Notes: generated by a model not told the origin, from the sequence alone. Counted from the stretch's first letter, positions 8,617 through 17,506 are shown. The stretch is 64,000 bases of DNA from Streptomyces sp. Y2F8-2 (GCF_014905555.1 NZ_BNGS01000005.1:1-64000); one strand, 5' to 3'. Translations and numbers: made by a program.

Positions 8617-9858
8617 CTACTTGGCGGCGGACTGCGCCGCGGCCAGCGCGTCCTTGGGCGACTTGGACCCGCTGAGGGCCGACTGGACGGCCTTCCACAA
8701 CTGCTCGGAGATCTTCGGGTACTTGGTGCCGAGGTCGTCGCTGGTGCGTCCCTTGGCCGACTTGACCGCGTCGACCCACGGCTTCAGCTTCGCGTTCGCC
8801 GCCACTTGTTTTGCCTGCACGTCGCTGGTGGGCGCCACGTAGGACAGCGTGGTGTCGGTGTCGTACAGGTTCTGGGTGCTGGTCAGGCAGGCCGCCAGCT
8901 TCTCGGAGGTGGCGTAGCGGCCGGTGTCGCTCTGGACCGGGATGGTGACGAACTCGCCGCCGGTCGGGGCCGCGGCGGTGCCTCCCGAGGCGGCGGGAAT
9001 GGGCAGCACCCCGTAGTCGAAGCCGGCCTTCTCGGCGTTCGCGAGCTGCCAGGTGCCGTTCTCCGCGAACGCGTAGTCACCGGTGGCGAACTCCTGCCAG
9101 CTGGTCGTCTGCGTGTTGTTGAGCACCGAGTTGGGTGCGTAGCCCTTCCGCAGCCAGTCCTTCCAGAGCGACAGGGCGGAACCGCCCTGGGCGGAGTCGA
9201 GTTCGGTCAGCTTGGCGCCCGCGCCCCAGAACCACGGCAGGAACTGGAAGCTGCCCTCCTCCGTGCCGATCGCCGAGAAGGTGACGCCCTTCTTGCCCGC
9301 CTTCTTGACCTTCTCCAGTGCCGCCGTCAGCGACGTCCAGTCCTTGACCGAGGCTACGTCGACCCCGGCCTCCTTCAGCACCTTCTTGTTGTAGTAGAGC
9401 GCGAGCGTGTTGGCGCCGATCGGTGTGCCGTACGTCTTCCCGCCCGACTGGCCGGCCGCGAGCAGGTTGGGGTCCGCCTTCGAGGTGTCGAGCTTGTTGT
9501 CGTCGGTCGTGGTGAGCACGCCCGCCTCGGCCAGGGTCGACACCACCGGGTTGTCCACGATGAGGACGTCCGGTGAGTTGCCCTGCTGTGCCGCCAGCAG
9601 CGTCTTGTTCGCCAGGTCACTGGTGTCGAACCCGGTCCGCTTGATCTTCACGCCGGCCTGGGTGCCGCACTTGTCGAGCAGCTTGGTCCACGCCGAGCCG
9701 CCCGCGAACTGCGGATACGGATCCCAGACGGTGTACGTGCCGCTGTCCGCGCCCTTGGTGCTGGTGCTGCCCGAGCCGGAGGAACAGGCGGTGCCGACGA
9801 GGGCGACGACTGTCGACAGGGCGGCGGCGGCAAGGAGCCGTCGGGAGGAGCTCTGCAT
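8617..9858 (-). CDS. Extracellular sugar-binding lipoprotein of a CUT1 ABC transporter
   Basis: 413 residues. A lipoprotein signal (MQSSSRRLLAAAALSTVVAL) ends at Cys25 in VGTACSSGSGS; the residue three before the cysteine is Gly, which departs from the classical lipobox, but the Ser/Gly-rich tether after it is typical. The mature part has the type-1 solute-binding fold, with ALYYNKKVLKEAGVD, FVTIPVQS and a C-terminal AQSAAK. It captures the sugar outside the cell for the two downstream permeases. A GAAGGACC ribosome site precedes the ATG; an upstream in-frame start would add 21 residues before the signal and is rejected. First transporter gene after the LacI gene on the same strand. Confidence 0.92.
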   Translation of the reverse strand: MQSSSRRLLAAAALSTVVALVGTACSSGSGSTSTKGADSGTYTVWDPYPQFAGGSAWTKLLDKCGTQAGVKIKRTGFDTSDLANKTLLAAQQGNSPDVLIVDNPVVSTLAEAGVLTTTDDNKLDTSKADPNLLAAGQSGGKTYGTPIGANTLALYYNKKVLKEAGVDVASVKDWTSLTAALEKVKKAGKKGVTFSAIGTEEGSFQFLPWFWGAGAKLTELDSAQGGSALSLWKDWLRKGYAPNSVLNNTQTTSWQEFATGDYAFAENGTWQLANAEKAGFDYGVLPIPAASGGTAAAPTGGEFVTIPVQSDTGRYATSEKLAACLTSTQNLYDTDTTLSYVAPTSDVQAKQVAANAKLKPWVDAVKSAKGRTSDDLGTKYPKISEQLWKAVQSALSGSKSPKDALAAAQSAAK

Positions 9859-9954
9859 GGCGGGTCCTTCGTTTTGGGCACAGGGATGCCGTGGGAGGGG
9901 CGACGTGGGGGAAGCGGGCACGCCGAACGGCGGTGGGAGACGGATGCCCGGTGT

Positions 9955-9989
9955 CGGGAGGAGGGAGGGAGAGAAGGAGGGAAGGAGGG
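9955..9989 (+). other. Polypurine G-rich tract with G-quadruplex potential
   Basis: A run of G and A only, containing five GGG tracts separated by short spacers, in the 160-base gap between the LacI gene and the sugar-binding-protein gene. The G-rich strand is the template strand for the minus-strand operon. No LacI box is visible in this gap, so the tract is the gap's most distinctive feature. Confidence 0.5.
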
Positions 9990-10018
9990 TTGCCGGTGCG
10001 GTGGGCGTGAACGTGCGG

Positions 10019-11059
10019 TCAGGAGTGCGGGGCCCCGGCGGAGGGCGGAGCAGCGACCACGGGCCCGGTGCTGGCCCGCAAGGAGATCGGCGGCGTGAGC
10101 AGGTGGTGCCGGGCGGGGGCGTCAGGATGGTCGAGCCGTTCGACGAGCAGGTCGACGGCCAGGCGGCCCATCTCCGCCGCCGGTACGTCGGCCGCGGTGA
10201 GCTGCGGGGTCACCGTCTCCGCCCACCGGCCGGCCACGACCCCGGTGACGGAGAAGTCGCGCGGCACATGGCGGCCCGCCTGGGCGAGCCCCCGGTACAG
10301 GCCGCCCAGCGCGGCCTCGTTCAGTGTGACCAGGGCCGTGGTGGCCGGCTCGTCGTACAGGATCTGCTCCAGGCATGCCTGGCCCGATGCGGCATCGTCC
10401 CCACAGCAGTAGGTCCGCACCGTCAGCCCGCGCTCGGCCGCGGCCTTGGTGAACCCGTCCAGTCCCCGGTGTGCCGACTCGTACCCCGCCCGCAGGAGCT
10501 GCTCGGGACGGTTGACGAAGGCGACCCGGCGGTGGCCGAGGTCCGCCAGGTGGTGGACGCACGCTTCCGCCAGCGCGGTGTGGTCCAGGCCCACCCACCA
10601 GCCGCCCTGCGGGCGGGCGGTACGGCCGATGGTGACGGAGGGGAAGTCCAGGGCGGCCAGGTGATCGACCCGGTCGTCCTCCAGCCTGATCTCCATCAGG
10701 ATCGCCCCGTCGACCCGCCGCTCCCCCAGCAGCCGCTGGAACGAGCGGTCACTGTCCACGCCGCTCGGGGACAGCAGCACGTCGTAGTCGTAAGCCGCCG
10801 CGGCCTCCACCACACTGCCGATGAAATCCAGCTGCATCCCCGTGTAGTGGTTCCCGGCCGGCGGGAAGACCAGACCGATCGTGCTGGTCCGGCCGTTCGC
10901 CAGGGCGCGTGCGCTGGCGTTGGGCCGGTACCCCAGCTCGTCGATCACCTGCTGGATCCTGCGGCGGGTGTCGTCCGACACGGGGCGCTTGCCGCTCAGC
11001 GCGTAGGACACGGTGCTCCGCGAGACACCGGCCCGCCGGGCGATCTCACCGATGTTCAC
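10019..11059 (-). CDS. LacI-family repressor of the sugar locus
   Basis: 346 residues. The helix-turn-helix VNIGEIARRAGVSRSTVSYA is at the extreme N-terminus, followed by the hinge and NASARALANGRTSTIGLVFP, then a periplasmic-binding-protein-like ligand domain. The start is GTG, preceded by AAGGAGTCGCC; a longer frame reaching upstream is not supported. It lies upstream of and parallel to the binding-protein and permease genes, and diverges from the secreted glycosidase. Perfect or near-perfect copies of CGAACCGGTTCG lie in its own leader and before the glycosidase, so it should repress both directions and be relieved by a sugar (inference from family behaviour). Confidence 0.93.
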   Translation of the reverse strand: MNIGEIARRAGVSRSTVSYALSGKRPVSDDTRRRIQQVIDELGYRPNASARALANGRTSTIGLVFPPAGNHYTGMQLDFIGSVVEAAAAYDYDVLLSPSGVDSDRSFQRLLGERRVDGAILMEIRLEDDRVDHLAALDFPSVTIGRTARPQGGWWVGLDHTALAEACVHHLADLGHRRVAFVNRPEQLLRAGYESAHRGLDGFTKAAAERGLTVRTYCCGDDAASGQACLEQILYDEPATTALVTLNEAALGGLYRGLAQAGRHVPRDFSVTGVVAGRWAETVTPQLTAADVPAAEMGRLAVDLLVERLDHPDAPARHHLLTPPISLRASTGPVVAAPPSAGAPHS

Positions 11060-11073
11060 GGCGACTCCTTGCT

Positions 11074-11085
11074 CGAACCGGTTCA
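11074..11085. promoter_or_regulatory. LacI-type operator, copy 1 (lacI leader)
   Basis: cgaaccggttca has a central palindrome GAACCGGTTC and lies 15 bases upstream of the LacI GTG start, next to its ribosome site. Binding here would block the gene's own expression. Confidence 0.7.
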
Positions 11086-11154
11086 ACACCCGTCGGAGTG
11101 AGTGGCTTCCGGTCGCCAGGGGACGGAATGAGGTACGAGGCGAGGACCGGTAGT

Positions 11155-11166
11155 CGAACCGGTTCG
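11155..11166. promoter_or_regulatory. LacI-type operator, copy 2
   Basis: A perfect 12-base palindrome, CGAACCGGTTCG, lies 96 bases upstream of the LacI start, in a position suited to covering the minus-strand promoter. Confidence 0.75.
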
Positions 11167-11295
11167 CGTGAAGTGAAGGTAGGAAGGCGACGCACATCTG
11201 TCAACACTTCGGACTCGCACCTTCGCAGCCCCGCACGACTCCCGGAGATCTCCGTCGGAGGGATTGCTGGTCGTCTGTCCCGGTGCTAGCTTCGC

Positions 11296-11307
11296 CGAAC
11301 CGGTTCG
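11296..11307. promoter_or_regulatory. LacI-type operator, copy 3 (glycosidase promoter)
   Basis: A second perfect copy of CGAACCGGTTCG, 141 bases from copy 2 and 159 bases upstream of the glycosidase ATG, next to the AT-richer GATGAAGTGATCAAC. Probably overlaps the plus-strand promoter. Confidence 0.75.
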
Positions 11308-11417
11308 ATGAAGTGATCAACCCGGCAACCGCGAGTCCGCCTGCTCCATGGCCGTGAAGCACGGGCCCGGCGTTCCGGGCTCCCTCACGAAGTTCCCCCG
11401 CTCCTTGACGCACGTGA

Positions 11418-11429
11418 CGAACCAGTTCG
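11418..11429. promoter_or_regulatory. LacI-type operator, degenerate copy 4
   Basis: CGAACCAGTTCG differs from the perfect box by one central base. It lies 37 bases upstream of the glycosidase start, where it could act as a downstream roadblock or looping partner. Confidence 0.5.
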
Positions 11430-11465
11430 ACAGCCTGCTCGCTCAAGGGATTGAGGACGCGATCG

Positions 11466-14400
11466 ATGTCATCCGCTGACAGACCAGTCCGGCCACGCCG
11501 GGCCCCGGCCGCCGTCGCCGTGGCCCGCGGCGCGGGCCTGCTGACCGCGCCGGCCGCCGCCGCACAGGCGGGGGACCCGCCCCAGCCCACTGTCCATTAC
11601 AGCTTCGACCAGGACGACCTCGCCTCCGGCAAGATCACCGACAGCTCCGGCAACGGGCTCACGGCGAGCCTGGTGAACGGCTCCACCGCCCACTCCGTCA
11701 CGGGCGCGGACGGTGGCAGCGCTCTGGCCTTGCCCGGCGGCGCGCCCGATTCCCAGGGCGCGTACGTCCGTCTGCCCCGCGAAGTGCTCGGGGACGCGGC
11801 CGACCTGACGGTCTCCGCCCGCGTGAAGTGGAGCGGAGACGACTCGTCCTGGCAAAGGATCTTCGACCTGGGCACCGACACCACGAAGTACCTCTTCACC
11901 ACCCCGTCCCACAACGGCGGCGTCCTGCGCACCGCCGTGACCACCGGGGGCGGTGGCGCGGAGGCCCAGGTGAGCGGCTACGCGGCGCTTCCCGCGGACC
12001 AGTGGCGAACCGTCACCGTCACCCTCGACAGCTCCGCCCAGCGCGTCACCACCTACCTCGACGGTGTCGCGGTCTCCTCCGCCGCGACCGGCCTCAAGGC
12101 CAAGGATCTACTGGACGGTTCCGCCACGGCCGCCGGTTACATCGGCAAGTCCTTCTACCCCGACCCGCTGTTCAAGGGCGCGATCGACGACTTCACCGTG
12201 TGGCACACCGCGCTCACCCCCGAGCAGGTGGCCGGCACGGTCGGGCACGTGCCCACCCTCCAGGAGCTCTCGCAGACGTCGTTCGAAGTCCGTACGACGA
12301 CGGGGACCGCCCCGTCTCTCCCGGCCGCCGTCCGGTCCTCCTTCTCCGACGGGTACGACCGTGACACGCCGCTCGCCTGGGACGCCATCCCGTCCGAGAA
12401 GTACGCCCGGCCGGGGACCTTCACGGTTGCGGGAACGGCGTCCGGGCGCGCGGTGAAGGCAACCGTCACCGTCGTCCGCGAGGGACAGCTGGATGTCGAC
12501 CTCGGCTCGGACACCGGCGCCTTCCACGGCGGCGCCTCCGGCACCCTCTACGGCGTGTACGGGCCGGACGTCCCCACCCACAACCTCATCGAGGGGATGG
12601 GCCTGCGTACGGTCTCCACGAAGGCGCAGGACGGCCCGCAGCATCCCGGCGCCGACGCGTTGGAGGTGGTCGGGCCGCTGGCCGACTCCACCGATGGTGA
12701 CGTGTACATCTACATGACCGACATCCACCGCGGCTTCCCCTACGAGTGGCCGGGCAACACGCCCGAGGAGAAGCTCAAACTCTACGAGGAGAAGATCGCG
12801 AAGCAGGTCGACCAGGTCCTGCGGCTGCCGGCGAAGTACCAGGACAACATCGTCTTCGTGCCGTTCAACGAACCCGAGGGCAACATGTTCGGCACCGGCC
12901 AGTGGAGCTACGACAAGGTCAGCTGGCTCAACGACCCGCACGACTACTTCGCCGCCTGGGACGGGGTCTACAGGCTCATCAAGGGGAAGATGCCGAAGGC
13001 CCGCGTCGCCGGCCCCAACACCAGCGTTCTCTACGACCAGGTGAAGGGCTTCCTCACCCATACCCTGGCCGCCGGCACCCTCCCCGACGTCATCACCTGG
13101 CATGAGCTGAGCCACCCCGAGGCGGTGCGCGCCAATGTCGCCAAGTACCGGGCGTGGGAGAAGGAACTGTTCAAGGGCACCAGTCGTGAGGGCACCCGAC
13201 TCCCCGTCAACATCAACGAGTACGCCTTCAACTACCACACCTCCGTACCGGGCGAGATGGTGCAGTGGGTCTCCGCGATCGAGGAGTCCAAGGTGGACGC
13301 CGACATCGCGTACTGGAACATCGACGGCAACCTCTCCGACTCCGCGGTGCAGTCGGGTCGCGGCAACGGCCAGTGGTGGCTGCTGCACTCGTACGCCTCG
13401 ATGAGCGGACACACCGTGAAGGTGACACCACCGTTCCCCGGCGAGAACTACACCATGCAGGGCGTCGCCACACTCGACGAGGACAAGCGGCAGGCGCGGC
13501 TGCTCTTCGGCGGATCCGCCGGCAACGGCCACATCACCTTCGGCAATGTCCCGAAGACAGTCTTCGGGGACCGCGTGCACGCCTGGGTCCGGGAGATCGA
13601 GTGGAGCGGGCAGATCGGCGACTCCTCAGGGCCGAAGCTGCTCACGGAGACGAACCTGAAGGTCGGTGACGACGGCAGGGTCGTCGTCGACTTCGGCGAC
13701 GGCGCGCTGCCGAAGCTGAAGGAGTCCTCGGCGTACGAGATCGTGCTCAGCCCGGCCGGCGAGGCCAAGGGCACACAGACTCCGCCCGTGCGCTGGCAGG
13801 CGTCGTACGAGGCGGAGGACGCCGCCCACACCGGGTCCGGCTACTCCAGGAACGGCCCGGAGGGGTCACCGCGCGACGTGTCGAAGTTCTACACCTCCGG
13901 TGGCTACGACGTGGGCGGCCTGCGCACGGGCTCCGACGTCACGCTCGGTTTCACCGTGGACGTGCCCGAGGACGGCACCTACGACCTGAGTGTCTTCGCC
14001 AACTCCCTCAACACCTTCGACAAGGTGAAGGAGCAGGGCCCCACCAACGTCTTCCTGCGCGTGGACGGCAAGGCGGACGGCGAGCAGGAGCTGTACCTGC
14101 CGCTCGGCTACAAGTGGGTGGTCTGGGACCACACCGACACCAAGATCCACCTCACCGAGGGCAAGCACACCCTCACGCTCGCCGCGAAGAGCCTCGACGG
14201 CAAGCGCGCCACCAAGGGCGACGCCATCGTCGACCGCCTCACCCTCTCCCTGCCCGCGCCTTCGGCCGCCACCCAGGTGTACGAGGGCGAACTGGCCTGG
14301 CTGGGCGGCGGGGCACGGCCCGTCTACGACCTGTCCGCACACGCCGGAACCCCCGCCACCGGCTCGGGCGCGGCCCGGCTCCCGCGAGGCGCGACGGCCA

Positions 14401-15131
14401 CGTTCTGGGTCTACTCCCCCGCCGACCGGGAAGCGACCCTGGGCGTCGACACTCTCGGCGCCGCGAACGCCCGGCTCTCCGTCAACGGACATGACGTCGC
14501 GCACGTGACCCGGGGCCATGGAAGCGTGGCGGTCTCCCTCTCGGGCGGCATCAACAAGGTGACGCTCACCGGCGGTTCGTCCGCCACCCTCGTCGACCGC
14601 CTCACGGTCACGCCGACCGAGGGCACCCTCACGGCACGTACCTACGAGGCACAGGACGCGAGGCTCACGGGTTCCGCCACACTCACCCCGCTCTCCCTGG
14701 CCACCGGCGGCACGGCGATCACCGGCATCGGAGGCGATCCCGGCAACGGCAACACCGCGACCTTCACCGTCGACGCCGACCGAACCGGCCTCTACGCGCT
14801 CCGCATCCGCTACTCCAACCCCGAACAGTCCGAAGCCACCCACTACAACCCCGACCCGCTCGCCCGCCACGCCGACATCACCGTCAATGGCGGCGACATG
14901 CGGCGCGTCAGCTTCCCCCACACCTTCCACCAGAACAACTTCTGGGAGCTGACCGTCCCGGTCCACCTCACGAAGGGACGGAACACGATCACCTTCCGCT
15001 CCGAGGAACTGCCGAACTTCGACGGCACCACCTACGCCTCGGACACCTTCCCCGGCATCCTGCTCCGCTCCCGCTACGCACCGCTGATCGACCGGATCAC
15101 CATCGCGCCCTACGCACGGGAGCTCCGATGA
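11466..15131 (+). CDS. Very large secreted multidomain glycosidase with LamG-like and CBM6/35-like modules
   Basis: 1221 residues. Order seen: signal peptide (about 1-35, ending AAAAQA), a LamG/concanavalin-like domain (about 40-260), a bacterial Ig-like linker with AWDAIPSEKYARPGTFTVAG, then a clan-A (GH39-like) TIM barrel. Its acid/base motif FNEPEG has Glu469 and the second motif VNINEYAF has Glu585, a spacing typical of clan A retaining enzymes. A beta-domain and two carbohydrate-binding modules follow (YEAEDAAHTGSGYS and YEAQDARLTG) with a third related segment between them. The signal core contains an unusual Arg21. The ATG follows GAGGA; a TTG fifteen bases earlier is less well placed. 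Expected to cleave an extracellular polysaccharide whose products feed the divergent transporter. Substrate unknown. Confidence 0.85.
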   Translation: MSSADRPVRPRRAPAAVAVARGAGLLTAPAAAAQAGDPPQPTVHYSFDQDDLASGKITDSSGNGLTASLVNGSTAHSVTGADGGSALALPGGAPDSQGAYVRLPREVLGDAADLTVSARVKWSGDDSSWQRIFDLGTDTTKYLFTTPSHNGGVLRTAVTTGGGGAEAQVSGYAALPADQWRTVTVTLDSSAQRVTTYLDGVAVSSAATGLKAKDLLDGSATAAGYIGKSFYPDPLFKGAIDDFTVWHTALTPEQVAGTVGHVPTLQELSQTSFEVRTTTGTAPSLPAAVRSSFSDGYDRDTPLAWDAIPSEKYARPGTFTVAGTASGRAVKATVTVVREGQLDVDLGSDTGAFHGGASGTLYGVYGPDVPTHNLIEGMGLRTVSTKAQDGPQHPGADALEVVGPLADSTDGDVYIYMTDIHRGFPYEWPGNTPEEKLKLYEEKIAKQVDQVLRLPAKYQDNIVFVPFNEPEGNMFGTGQWSYDKVSWLNDPHDYFAAWDGVYRLIKGKMPKARVAGPNTSVLYDQVKGFLTHTLAAGTLPDVITWHELSHPEAVRANVAKYRAWEKELFKGTSREGTRLPVNINEYAFNYHTSVPGEMVQWVSAIEESKVDADIAYWNIDGNLSDSAVQSGRGNGQWWLLHSYASMSGHTVKVTPPFPGENYTMQGVATLDEDKRQARLLFGGSAGNGHITFGNVPKTVFGDRVHAWVREIEWSGQIGDSSGPKLLTETNLKVGDDGRVVVDFGDGALPKLKESSAYEIVLSPAGEAKGTQTPPVRWQASYEAEDAAHTGSGYSRNGPEGSPRDVSKFYTSGGYDVGGLRTGSDVTLGFTVDVPEDGTYDLSVFANSLNTFDKVKEQGPTNVFLRVDGKADGEQELYLPLGYKWVVWDHTDTKIHLTEGKHTLTLAAKSLDGKRATKGDAIVDRLTLSLPAPSAATQVYEGELAWLGGGARPVYDLSAHAGTPATGSGAARLPRGATATFWVYSPADREATLGVDTLGAANARLSVNGHDVAHVTRGHGSVAVSLSGGINKVTLTGGSSATLVDRLTVTPTEGTLTARTYEAQDARLTGSATLTPLSLATGGTAITGIGGDPGNGNTATFTVDADRTGLYALRIRYSNPEQSEATHYNPDPLARHADITVNGGDMRRVSFPHTFHQNNFWELTVPVHLTKGRNTITFRSEELPNFDGTTYASDTFPGILLRSRYAPLIDRITIAPYARELR

Positions 15132-15189
15132 GGTGATCACCACCGGCGGGCCGGCGGAGCCGTGCAGGAAGTCACCGCCCCGCTCCGGC

Positions 15190-15625
15190 CGGCCCGCCGG
15201 GCTGGCCACCGAGGCCGTCCGCTTCACGGGCGAGTGGACCGCGCGGAGCCTGCGCAAGGAGCCGGCGGCCGGTCCGGTCGCCGGCCTGCGGGCCTTCCTC
15301 GCCCTGTGGCGCAGGATCGTCGTCGACAGCGACTTCCGGGCCGGCTGTCCCGTACTCGCCGTCTCCATCGAGGAACCCTCCAGCGACGAGACGCCGACCG
15401 CCCTCGCGGCCGCCACCGACGTCTTCACCAGATGGGAGAGCCTGCTCGCCGACTCGCTGCCGTGAGCCCGGCGCCGAGCATGATCAGGCGGCTCAGCTCG
15501 CGACACTCATCGTCGCGGCCGTCGAGGGGACCGTGGCCATGTGCCGCGCCAAGCGCAGCACCCAGCCCCTCGACCACACCGCGGAGCAGCTGCAGGCCCT
15601 CGTCCTCGCCACGGTCAAGGACTGA
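15190..15625 (+). pseudogene. TetR-family regulator remnant: no DNA-binding domain and a frameshift
   Basis: One frame encodes GLATEAVRFTGEWTARSLRK to WESLLADSLP and stops at 15463-15465. The following frame continues the same domain with AEHDQAAQLATLIVAAVEG and ends HTAEQLQALVLATVKD at TGA 15623-15625. Together these make the ligand domain of a TetR regulator of the LmrA/YxaF-like sort, but the frame shifts near 15460 and the N-terminal helix-turn-helix (about 60-70 residues) is missing. It begins right after the glycosidase stop. Non-functional unless a sequencing error explains the shift; even then the DNA-binding part is absent. Confidence 0.7.
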
Positions 15626-15764
15626 GTCGACCCGCGCAGAGTGCCGGGTCGGCATCCGCCGGCGGCCACCGACGCCCGTCATGTCCCGCTCGCGCTCGAC
15701 GAAGTGCACCTGGAACCCGGTCCGGGCGGCGGCAGTGTCCACGTCACCGGCGGAGACCGCTGCC

Positions 15765-16823
15765 TCAGGGACGCCCGGGAACGGGATGCGTACTCGCCAG
15801 GGCTTCCACGGCTGCCGCGACCTCATGAGGGCTCGAGATCATGGTCAGGTGGCGGGCTCGGGGAATGAGGGTGGGCGGCGGTGCGCCGATGCGCCGGGCG
15901 GTCTCCTGCGGGGTCTGCCTGCTGAACACGTCGTCCTGCGCACCGAACACGACCGACTTGGGGATGCGGAGGGCGGCGAGACGGGCCACCTGGTCGGCAG
16001 GGAGGCCGGGCACCCCCTGGCCCAGCATGCTCCAGAGAGCGGCCTCGGCTCCCGGCACCTCCAGCGGCCGACGCCACTGATCCAGTCCGGTGGCATCGAG
16101 GGGCGGGCAGGCCGGTCCGCACTGGGCGTCGTACACGGAGCGGATCAGCCGGTCGGCACCGAGACCGATGCGCAGCAGGCTGGTGCGGTAGGGATCGATC
16201 AACACGTACTTGAGGGCGGACGGTGCACCGGCGCCGGTGTCCAGGGCGTCACCGTCGAGCAGCATCACACTCCCGATCCGACCTGGGGCCCGCAGCGCCG
16301 CCTCCGCGACGACTGCGGCTCCGCTGGAGTGGCCCACCAGCAGGGGACGCTCGCCCGGGCCGCCGAGGTGCATGGCGTCGAGGAAGCCCAGGAGCTGCTG
16401 CGTGAAGTGTCCGACGGTGTACGGGCCGCGGCGTTCGCTGTAGCCGTCTCCGGTCAGATCCAGCGCGTAGACCCGGTGATCCCGCGCGAGGAGCGGGGCG
16501 AGTCGTGACCAGGTGTCCACCTGCTCGAAGGCACCGTGGACGAGGACGACGGGTGAGCCGGTCGTGCCCCAAGTCTGGTAACGGGTGCGGACATCGGCCG
16601 CCTGAACGTATCGCAGCCCCTCAGGAGGCTCAGCACGCCGTGAGGTGCACGCGTTGTAGATGAAGGAGGCCGTGGTGACGACTGCCAGCAGAACGGCGCA
16701 GCTGAGCGCTGCGCGTCGCAGCCACCGCCTGGTCCTCGGGCGGCGCCGCTCGGGTAGGTGATGCGCGGCGTCGGCATCCGCCGACGGGGACTCGACTGGT
16801 CCGGCCTGGGGGTCGGCATCCAC
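15765..16823 (-). CDS. Membrane-anchored alpha/beta hydrolase
   Basis: 352 residues. A basic, proline-rich N-terminus precedes one membrane segment (AALSCAVLLAVVTTASFIYN, about residues 38-57), so the catalytic part faces outside. Hydrolase motifs are intact: VVLVHGAFEQVDTW (oxyanion loop), LLVGHSSGAAVVAEAAL (nucleophile elbow with Ser) and a late RHLTMISSPHEV that should give the catalytic His. The GTG start, preceded by GGAAGGAAACC, is chosen over a much longer upstream frame that lacks coding character. No operon partner is visible. Substrate unknown. Confidence 0.8.
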   Translation of the reverse strand: MDADPQAGPVESPSADADAAHHLPERRRPRTRRWLRRAALSCAVLLAVVTTASFIYNACTSRRAEPPEGLRYVQAADVRTRYQTWGTTGSPVVLVHGAFEQVDTWSRLAPLLARDHRVYALDLTGDGYSERRGPYTVGHFTQQLLGFLDAMHLGGPGERPLLVGHSSGAAVVAEAALRAPGRIGSVMLLDGDALDTGAGAPSALKYVLIDPYRTSLLRIGLGADRLIRSVYDAQCGPACPPLDATGLDQWRRPLEVPGAEAALWSMLGQGVPGLPADQVARLAALRIPKSVVFGAQDDVFSRQTPQETARRIGAPPPTLIPRARHLTMISSPHEVAAAVEALASTHPVPGRP

Positions 16824-16857
16824 GTCGGTTTCCTTCCTGCCCTGGCCCGCAAGCCCG

Positions 16858-16915
16858 ACGGCTGTCACGGTCACGGATGATGCGGAACGGCTGTCACGGT
16901 CACGGATGATGCGGA
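16858..16915. repeat. Perfect tandem duplication of a 29-base unit
   Basis: The unit at 16858-16886 (starting acggctgtcacgg, ending gatgatgcgga) is repeated without change at 16887-16915. It lies upstream of the hydrolase gene, 35 bases before its GTG. It could be a recent replication slip or two copies of a regulator site; each unit also contains the short direct repeat CACGG. Confidence 0.8.
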
Positions 16916-17127
16916 CGCGGCGAGAAACGCGCACGCTTGTCGCCGCTGCCCACATGATCACCCCATGCGGGACCGGGAACATCCACCGAGAGGCGTCAGT
17001 ACGCGTACTCCCGTGGGCGTAACTCCCCGCTCGGGCTGCGGCGCGTGCCTCAGACGGCGGCCGAGCGGCACCGACGGCGGCACGGGGGCGGTGACCACCT
17101 CCGCGACAGACCTGACCGGCACTGCGC

Positions 17128-17433
17128 AGCGGCGAGATGTTCCGCAAGCGCATGCTGGGCATGCGCGACATCCTCCTCGCCCCGGACGCCGCCCTGGTCG
17201 ACCAGGTCCGCTGCGTCAGCGCCGTCTTCACGACGCACGCCGGCATGATCGCCCTTGACGATCTCCCGGGTACCGGCGAGGAGAAGCGCAAGGCGGTCCT
17301 GGAGGTCGCGACCACCCTGGTCACCGGGGCACACCTGGGCGGGCACACGTCCTGGAGATGCCCTGGCGGCCCTCTCAGGCCGAGCCCCCGCTGTGCATCA
17401 CGTCCCGCAGCCGGGCGGACGTCGGCGCGGTGA
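17128..17433 (+). pseudogene. Possible TetR ligand-domain fragment
   Basis: From an in-frame stop at 17113-17115 the frame reads EMFRKRMLGMRDILLAP, then DQVRCVSAVFTTHAGMIALD and EEKRKAVLEVATTLV. This looks like the last helices of a TetR-type regulator. There is no helix-turn-helix upstream, no ribosome site, and the last 25 residues lose protein character. Most likely a remnant; a small orphan gene starting at ATG 17137 is the alternative. Confidence 0.3.
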
Positions 17434-17506
17434 GTTTCGTAACGCGCCCGATTCACCGGTCATCCGATCGATCCCACCGGACCGCCACACGCGCCATCCT
17501 CGCAGC

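Noticed and set aside
12108..13580. 490-residue minus-strand frame inside the glycosidase gene
   Set aside because: Complement of a well-supported multidomain enzyme; composition typical of GC-rich shadow frames.
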